Assembly (NCBI RefSeq): GCF_048564905.1
Contig: NC_132996.1
Coordinates: 558,001 to 622,000 of the forward strand
Origin: Vicugna pacos
Lineage: Eukaryota > Chordata > Mammalia > Artiodactyla > Camelidae
Length of the DNA: 64,000 nt
Reading direction: 5' to 3'
Numbering within the stretch: the stretch's first letter is position 1; every line of letters begins with the position of its first letter. Under the pieces are notes generated by a model. The model saw only the letters and a program-made list of their open reading frames with translations, did no database searches and had not been told where the DNA came from. Position numbers and translations under genes: made by a program. Positions 58,016 to 64,000 of this stretch are shown piece after piece.

Positions 58016-58136
58016 GTGCCCTCACCCCCAGTAGCATCAATCAAGACACCAGCACTGACACTGGCCGTGCTCAGAACTGCCTCAGCCCTGAAGACACTGC
58101 TGACAAATAGAAGGGGGCCACGCCCTGTTACAGCAG
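58016..58136 (+). pseudogene. TRAPPC9: TRAPPC9-like pseudogene, exon 4
   Basis: The frame reads DTSTDTGRAQNCLSPED, where the parent has DTSTEIGRAKNCLSPED, preceded by ALTPSSINQ (parent ALTTNGINP). A TAG at 58108-58110 replaces the tyrosine codon of the parent DKYKEA stretch, and the end reads roughly CYSR against YYSK. The acceptor (CTTGCAG) and donor (CAG|GTGCTC at 58137) sit at the parent exon borders, so the splice frame of the copy survives better than its coding frame. Confidence 0.9.
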
Positions 58137-58249
58137 GTGCTCTCACTTTGTGGGTCCTTATGTAACTTCGTGGTGTTAATCAGGATCGCCCGTCCTACAT
58201 TGTGTGATGCTGCTGCTTTGTCTCCTAGTTACTTGTTTCTCTAAGTATT

Positions 58250-59860
58250 CTTGTATTATTCTCCAATGCATAGTACTACACACCTAAAAATGCTTTTTTT
58301 CAGATGAAAAAGAATGTGCATTTAAAATAATAACTCTGAAAAAGGGGGCAAAAAAGGCTATCCTTGTCCCGCTATTCAAAGATAATAATTAACACGTTAA
58401 CGTATATTTTCATCAGTGTGGATCACCTCTGTCATAAAAAACCAGAGAGCACTCTGTGACTGTTTACTGTGTGGACACCTCCATTTTCCATTCGGCTTTT
58501 TATATGTTTTTCTACAGTATTCTATCTCCTCTGGCATGATTTTTGATGACCAGTATAGCATTCTGTCTTGTGGAGGCATTGTCCATTTTACTTCGGACTT
58601 AAATAAACTTTTAAATTCCAAGTATACTTAACTGAAATACTGAAAAGAGAACTGTGGTGGTAGAGGAAGGCCCTACCTCCCTTCCCCTTATTTCCGAAGA
58701 GTAAAAACTGTTGAAAATTTGATATATATGTTTCATGACCTTTATGCCTATGACATACATATATACACACATATGAGAATTCCATGTATACGTGTGTGTA
58801 TATATGCTTTATTTAAAAATGAGACCATACTATATGTTTTTCTGCAGCTCGCTTTAATCACTCAGGTGTATATCATAGACGTCCTCCCACTCCAGACTCA
58901 CCTGGTCCTTTCAGATAGAGTGGAGGGGTCTCCTGATTTGCGGGTGTGGTCTCTTTCCCACGCACACCTTTGGTGAGAGAATGCTGTGGACAAGGCCCTG
59001 GACCACGGCGAAACGCCGGCTCCCTCATTGCTCGCAGCTCGTCGTGATTTAACGCATCATTGTCTTGATGGTGGACAGTTAAGTTTTCTCCATTTTCCAC
59101 TGTCAGAAAGGATATTTGACTGGCATCCTTCTTGTACAGACATTCCTGTGATCTTTTATGAGTATTCCTTTAGTTAAGGCTTCTGGAAATTTAGTCCCTG
59201 GATGTGACATTTACATTCATCACAGACTCCATTCAAGTAACTCTAGAAATTCCTTCCATAGGGGAATGAAAAGATGCACAATTACTTATGTAACCAATTC
59301 TCTATTGCTGGATATGATTTCACTTCAGTTTTTCTTCCCACCATTGTAAACAGTGCTGTGTAAATGCCCTGATGGGTACATCTTTTTGGACTAAATTTGT
59401 TTTTTCCTAGAGGAAAAGATTCGTAGAAGTGGTGTTGAGTCAGTGTGTACGTACGTTTTTCAGAGTTTACATATCCATTGACATGTCGTCCTCTGAAAGT
59501 GTCGCTCATGGTTTCTTCTCCCACAGATGGACACTAGATAGAATATCTTTTAAAAATATTTGCCAATATGATGAGCAAAAGTGCTTTTTCATTGTTTTAG
59601 TTTGCATTTGATGACCAGTGAGGTATTGAGCATTTTTCACTCATTAGCCATTTGACTTTTTTAAAATGAATGATTCCTTTTATCCTTTGCACACATTTAA
59701 GTGGGGGAGCTTCTTGTTGCTTTGTGACAGCTCTTTGTATGTTATGAACATTAACTTCTTGTCTTCAACAACATGTATCACAGAGCTTTTTCTTGTCATT
59801 TCTTGCCTTTCATTTTGTTTAGGAGGATTTTAATTTTGGTAGTGTCTCAAAATATTCTTA
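58250..59860 (-). mobile_element. HAL1/L1M LINE fragment
   Basis: Reverse of a HAL1-type element: CATACTATATGTTTTTCTGC, TAAACAGTGCTGTGTAAATG, TAGAGGAAAAGATTCGTAGA, AGTTTGCATTTGATGACCAG and GACAGCTCTTTGTATGTTAT in the expected order. Old, with many indels. Internal boundaries are uncertain. Confidence 0.65.
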
Positions 59861-61170
59861 TGATAATAAATGTATTCCTTATGTGTTTTATCTTTGAAAT
59901 TATTCTTAAAAATAATTTCTTATACTGGAATAAATCTCCTCTGTAGGTTTTTTTTAATCTCTAAGATGGAGATGATAATAGTACTTGTTAATGTAAGGGT
60001 AAGTTGAGTTACTAAGAACAAAGTGTTGTATTTGCTGTTATTAGTACTTTTTTATATTTACATCACTGTCTGTAAATTATCTTGTGGTCCTTATGAGAGG
60101 AATAGTATTTATTCTTTCTAGGTGACTGTCTGATTGTCTCAGGACAATTACTGAAGTCATACTTTTCTCTTTGATTTGAAATCCCACCTTTACAAAATAC
60201 TTATGTACACTAGAGTCTCTTTTTGAGCTCATGGTTCCCTTCTGTCAATCTGCCTTTCTTACTCCAGCACCATAACTTACATATTGTAAAAATTTATTTA
60301 ATAATTGGCAGTCTGAATTTTTTTTCATTCTTTTCTTCCATCCCAAATTTTCTTGTCTAGTATTATGATTTTATTATTCCTGAAGAATTCCAAAATATTT
60401 TGTTCAAGTTAAAAAAAAAATCAGATTGGAGTTGTCATGGGAGTTTTCAGTAAGTTTTGCATTATTCTGATGAGAACTTACATCTTTACAAAACTGCTTT
60501 CCTCCATGCAATTTGTTGATGTCTCTACATTCCCACCTCTTACTTTACCCCTCAGTACAGCCCTGAAGTTTCTCCATTTAGAACATGGGCATTATTTTTT
60601 AACTTATTCCAGATTATTGTTTATGTTTTTGTCAATTTTGTAAGTGAAAATTTTTTGCTATTATATTTTTAAATGCTTAAAACTGAAATTTAGAAAGGAA
60701 GATTCGGTTTGTAAATACTCACTTCGTATTTTGTCATTTAAAATTGTAAGTATTAAGTAGTTGTTCCAGAATCCTTTCTTTTTTGTTTTTAAAAATTTGT
60801 GTCGAAGATTCTCAAAATGTTCATAGCTAAGTAGTATAGGTGGGGAGACAGATGGAGAGAGGTAGTGTGGCTCATGTACAAACTGTGAGCAGTTTCATGG
60901 CTGCCTTTAGGCTGGAGAAACCACAGAAGAGCCCAGGTTAGACAAGGAATGGCTTTGTATGCACTTGAAAGCCAGCTTTCCTGCCTGTATGGTGAAGCCT
61001 GGTGGGCGTGGCAGGTAGATGATCAAGGTCTGATCAAGGTCATTTGCTGCACAGAGCGCTGTGTCTGTGAGAAATGGTGACCATTGCCATGGCAAATGCT
61101 TGGTGCCAGGAACAATGCAGGGGAGCTGGGGAGCCTGTGTTAAGGATTTTCCAGTCCTGGGAGTGGGAAG
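59861..61170. other. AT-rich non-coding DNA
   Basis: No exon was recognised. A piece at about 60905-60965 resembles the unnamed ancient repeat at 39.9-40.7 kb (GGAATGGCTTTGTATGC against a family CATGAAGGGCCTTGTATGC). A tandem TGATCAAGGTC pair lies at about 61019-61041. Confidence 0.35.
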
Positions 61171-61184
61171 ATCAGACTGCATTC

Positions 61185-61265
61185 AGATCTGAGTTTGAAT
61201 TAATCCTCTTTAGTTTACTGGACCTCTGACTTTTGTCAAGTTATGCATCCTGTTTGAACTCCTGC
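61185..61265 (+). mobile_element. MIR SINE fragment
   Basis: GATCTGAGTTTGAATTAATCC, then TTTACTGGACCTCTGACTTTTGTCAAGTTATGC resembles the MIR sense strand. Worn. Confidence 0.5.
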
Positions 61266-61677
61266 TTTGTTGTCTCTCAAAACAGAAGAATTACAGCCTG
61301 CTGCTAGAGTGTTTGATCAGGGTAAATGATTTGTGTCTATAAGATGCCACGTACAGTCACAAGCTCAGTGAGCAATGAGCTGTCCCCTCTTCTCCTGCAA
61401 CTCAGTGCTCGATAAGTCATCAGCAGAAAGCGAGTCCCTAATTTGTATGTGATGCAAGGAAGAACAAAACTAACGTCTTGCCTTTCCCTGGCAGTATTCT
61501 TACTTCTTTGCTTCATGTACCTCTTTCCTCCTTCACTCTCCCCTTTCACCTCCTCCACCAAGAGCCCGAGACTCTCTCAGAACACTAGATTCAAATTATT
61601 TAAATGTTGGCTCATTCCCATGAAATGACAGTGACTTAAAAAAACTGTACACATCCCAGAATTCATTGTATTTGATT

Positions 61678-61715
61678 TACACACACACACACGTGCACAC
61701 ACACACACACACACA
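61678..61715 (+). repeat. (CA)n microsatellite
   Basis: About 18 CA units broken once by a GTG-containing interruption near 61692-61697. Confidence 0.92.
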
Positions 61716-62430
61716 TCAGGCTACCTCCCATTTACTGAGGGAGAAGGGCCACTTTTTCTGAGTTTTCATTTACTCAGCGTGAGAGCAGTCTCTTAAGCAG
61801 AATTTCACCTGGCTTCGTGCATGGTTTTTTAAATTGGATTTCTGCTTTTTGTCCATAAAAATATTCTCCTATTAGAAGACAGGAAGTGGAGACATAGATA
61901 TTCTGCTGAGATATTGGTGTTATCATATTTGAGTTTTAATGGACATAAGGCGGCCTAGAGTCATACATTATTATGGATGAGAATCCATGATGATGTAACT
62001 TGGACAAGAATCTGGGTCTCCTGCCATCGTGTCCACGCGGGTGAAGAGGCAACTGGGTGGGGGATGGCAGGGAACCTTCTTGCTTGAGTTCCAGGTTCTT
62101 GTTAGTTTTCATTGCTCAGCTGCCTTTAGTTTATGTCCATGAGGCCTCTCATGGGAAGGTCACTATGTCCTGAGAGACTGAGTTACTAATCAGCAGAAAG
62201 CTCTGGACCCACTCATATTTTCCAGAGTTTTTCTGCTGACCTGCTGACACTTTATATAAATGAGACCTAACAAACTACTGGATATAAAATCCTTATTGTT
62301 ATCATTTGCCCTCAAGTTCCATAGGAATGGGGTGCTGTCTCAGGCTGTCTAAGGCTAGATCTGAACAAAGATAGGGTGATAGGCTCTGCTGCTGGACCCT
62401 CCCCAGTCGAATGGGATTTCCACCTTAGTT
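61716..62430. other. Non-coding DNA, nothing recognised
   Basis: No exon or named repeat is supported. Confidence 0.35.
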
Positions 62431-62590
62431 TTTAGAATCAGGCAGATGAGTTCAAATCTTGTCTTTACCAGTTATTAGCTTTGTGACCTTGGGGAAATAA
62501 CTACTTTTTTGGTTCCAATTTTCTTTATCTGTAAATAAGTTCAGTATTTATTTTAGGGTTTTTGTTTTAGAATTGAATGTGCTAATTCCC
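62430..62590 (+). mobile_element. MIR SINE
   Basis: GAGTTCAAATCTTGTCTTTACC, TTATTAGCTTTGTGACCTTGGGG and TTCTTTATCTGTAAATAAG follow the MIR sense order. Confidence 0.75.
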
Positions 62591-63196
62591 TAATTTATTC
62601 CTCAAATACTGATCACATGGTTCTATGCTGGTGCCTTAGTAGTTGATTGCTAAGGGACTCAACAGTGAGAATGGGGATGGGGCCCCCTGGATCATACAGC
62701 TTATATTCCAGGATATGCTTGTAAAAGACAAGATTGCAGTGGATTTTTAGTAAATGTCCATTCCTTTCCTAATCCCCATTGATTGTGTATATATCTTTAT
62801 ACTAATATATGAACAATTTTTTTTGCAGTTTAAATCTCTTTGTAGTATATAAAGAATGTAGCTATAACAAAAATACGTGAAATAAAATGACTTGACTTTT
62901 ATTTTCCTTTCAATAAGCAAAACAAAATAAAATAGAAAAGAAAAGAAAAAGTATTGAAGGAGTAGAAATAATTTTATTTCCGTGGAATCAACTCCCTATG
63001 TTAGGTTTTTCCATTGTGTTGTTCAACATCATATAAAATTGACAGGTTGTGACTTCAGTGTTGATAGCTAGGTGAGTATAGTTTCTTTTTGTGGTTGTCT
63101 TTGATGAATTATTTGCACTAGATCATAAATGATGTGCATGTTACATATTGGAAACGAGGAAACATTGGAGACATACTACCTCCAATGCAGTCATTT
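62591..63196. other. AT-rich non-coding DNA
   Basis: No exon is supported. A short A-rich AAATAGAAAAGAAAAG tract lies near 62930-62950. Confidence 0.35.
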
Positions 63197-63722
63197 TGTT
63201 ACCGAGTCCAAACTCGTTCTGCTCGCCGCATGACAGGCCAATAAACCGGGAGATGAGGTGTTGGAGCAAGGAATAGTGACTTCACTTGCAATGCTGGCAG
63301 ACCCAGAAGACGGCAGACTGATGTCCTGGAGAACTATCTTCCCCAAGTAAGAATTCAGTCTCCTTTTATACTAAAAACGGGGGGTGTTGTGGTTGGTTGT
63401 TGCATACTTCTTGCTTTATGAATTGTTTGTCCTTTGAATCCGCTGTTCTTGCAGCTGTCCATGTGGATCAAATCATGGTACCCCTGTAAAACCTCCAAAA
63501 AAACAAAGGCTATTCTCTATTATGCAACTTGCCATCTCTACAGAAGTGCAGATGAGCTAACATTTTTAAAGATCAGGGCCAGGAGAATAGGCTTTCCTGC
63601 AGATTTCAGGCTAAAGGCAACTTTCTTTTTCAAATGGTGCAGAGCTACCAAGTCTGAGCCTAGGAAACAGGGCACAGGTTTAAACTCAAAGGAACAGATT
63701 TAACATAGGGTAAAAACTGTTA
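63197..63722 (-). mobile_element. ERV1-like solo LTR, copy C, fossil
   Basis: Begins TGTTACCGAGTCCAAACTCG on the plus strand and shares CTAGGAAACAGGGCACAGGT and CAAAGGAACAGAT with copies A and B. A CATTT stands just before it and again at its right end, a possible 5-bp target duplication, but the right edge is uncertain. No internal retroviral region adjoins. Age similar to the other copies, tens of millions of years. Confidence 0.68.
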
Positions 63723-64000
63723 CATTTTATTACAATTCCGTTTCCAGCTTCATAGATAATATTAGTAAGAAATATGAGCAATTTTGTATTTTTGCTTCTT
63801 AATAACCGATAAGTGTACCAACTATATTTTGTGAGCAGGGATGCTGTGCAGGCATTGGGGTGACAGCAAACTCTTGTAGGGGGTGGCCGACCCTGCAACA
63901 TCTCTGATGCCCCGTGAGTGTTGGTGAGGGTCCCCGTAGCCAGGGGCTCTCTTCAGGAACCAGCATATGGGCATTGACCTCTGGAGACCTCTTTTTCGGC
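63723..64000. other. Non-coding DNA to the window edge
   Basis: No exon or named repeat was recognised. Confidence 0.35.

Larger units (their letters stand above)
33094..58136 (+). pseudogene. TRAPPC9: TRAPPC9 (NIBP) unprocessed duplicated pseudogene, 5' part
   Basis: Three blocks match consecutive coding exons of TRAPPC9 in order and on one strand: 33094-33663, about 41945-42085 and 58016-58136. They are separated by introns of about 8 and 16 kb, with splice signals kept at most borders. TRAPPC9 is a roughly 1,150-residue subunit of the TRAPPII vesicle-tethering complex at the Golgi and also binds NIK and IKBKB in NF-kB signalling. Here the frame is broken in the first block by indels, the second block is shortened and the third carries a stop, so no working protein can come from it. 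Retained introns rule out a retrocopy; a segmental duplication is the simplest origin. Later exons should lie beyond the right edge. Symbol given for the parent family; the match rests on remembered human protein, not on an alignment. Confidence 0.85.

Noticed and set aside
33094-58136. A functional TRAPPC9 gene
   Set aside because: The first coding exon has several frame breaks, exon 3 is shortened and exon 4 has an internal stop. A required host gene would not look like this.
1-64000. CRISPR arrays, bacterial operons, riboswitches
   Set aside because: Repeat and gene style are those of a mammalian nuclear genome. The only regular arrays are the GC-rich satellite-like units and microsatellites.

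Overview
This is a stretch of mammalian nuclear DNA, most likely from a camelid (alpaca, llama or camel group). The main clue is a set of tRNA-derived SINEs with recognisable pol III A and B boxes (7.9, 32.6, 44.0 and 49.0 kb) that match the camelid Vic-1 type as I remember it. An artiodactyl-type L1 3' end at 30.0-30.3 kb agrees with this. There are no bacterial-style operons, and most of the window is non-coding.

Layout. 1-560 is a CpG-rich promoter-like island; on the minus strand an open frame with a strong Kozak start runs off the left edge and may be the first exon of an unrecognised gene. 1.45-1.99 kb is a tandem repeat of about 240 bp. 6.4-8.5 kb holds L2 LINE pieces, one split by a SINE. 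12.9-15.3 kb is a very GC-rich block: a short G-rich minisatellite followed by about 12-13 copies of a unit of about 160 bp, several of which look like mini-exons with splice-like borders. 17.07-17.62 kb is an unrecognised, damaged coding-like exon with good splice sites. 19-27.6 kb is crowded with old repeats (MaLR and ERV1-like LTRs, L1, MIR).

The most informative find is in the right half. Three pieces at 33.1, 41.95 and 58.0 kb are recognisable as successive coding exons of TRAPPC9 (NIBP), in the right order and strand, separated by introns of about 8 and 16 kb, with splice signals at most borders. The reading frame is broken in more than one place, so this is an unprocessed (duplicated, intron-bearing) TRAPPC9 pseudogene. 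A CpG island at 28.15-29.0 kb, with a perfect NRF1-type palindrome and two strong splice donors, lies just upstream and is the natural candidate for its old promoter and 5' UTR exon. The rest of the pseudogene would lie beyond the right edge.

No intact protein-coding gene is shown by this sequence alone. The long frames in the GC-rich blocks are best read as low-stop-codon artefacts. Exon and repeat borders are by eye from remembered family sequences; no alignment was run.
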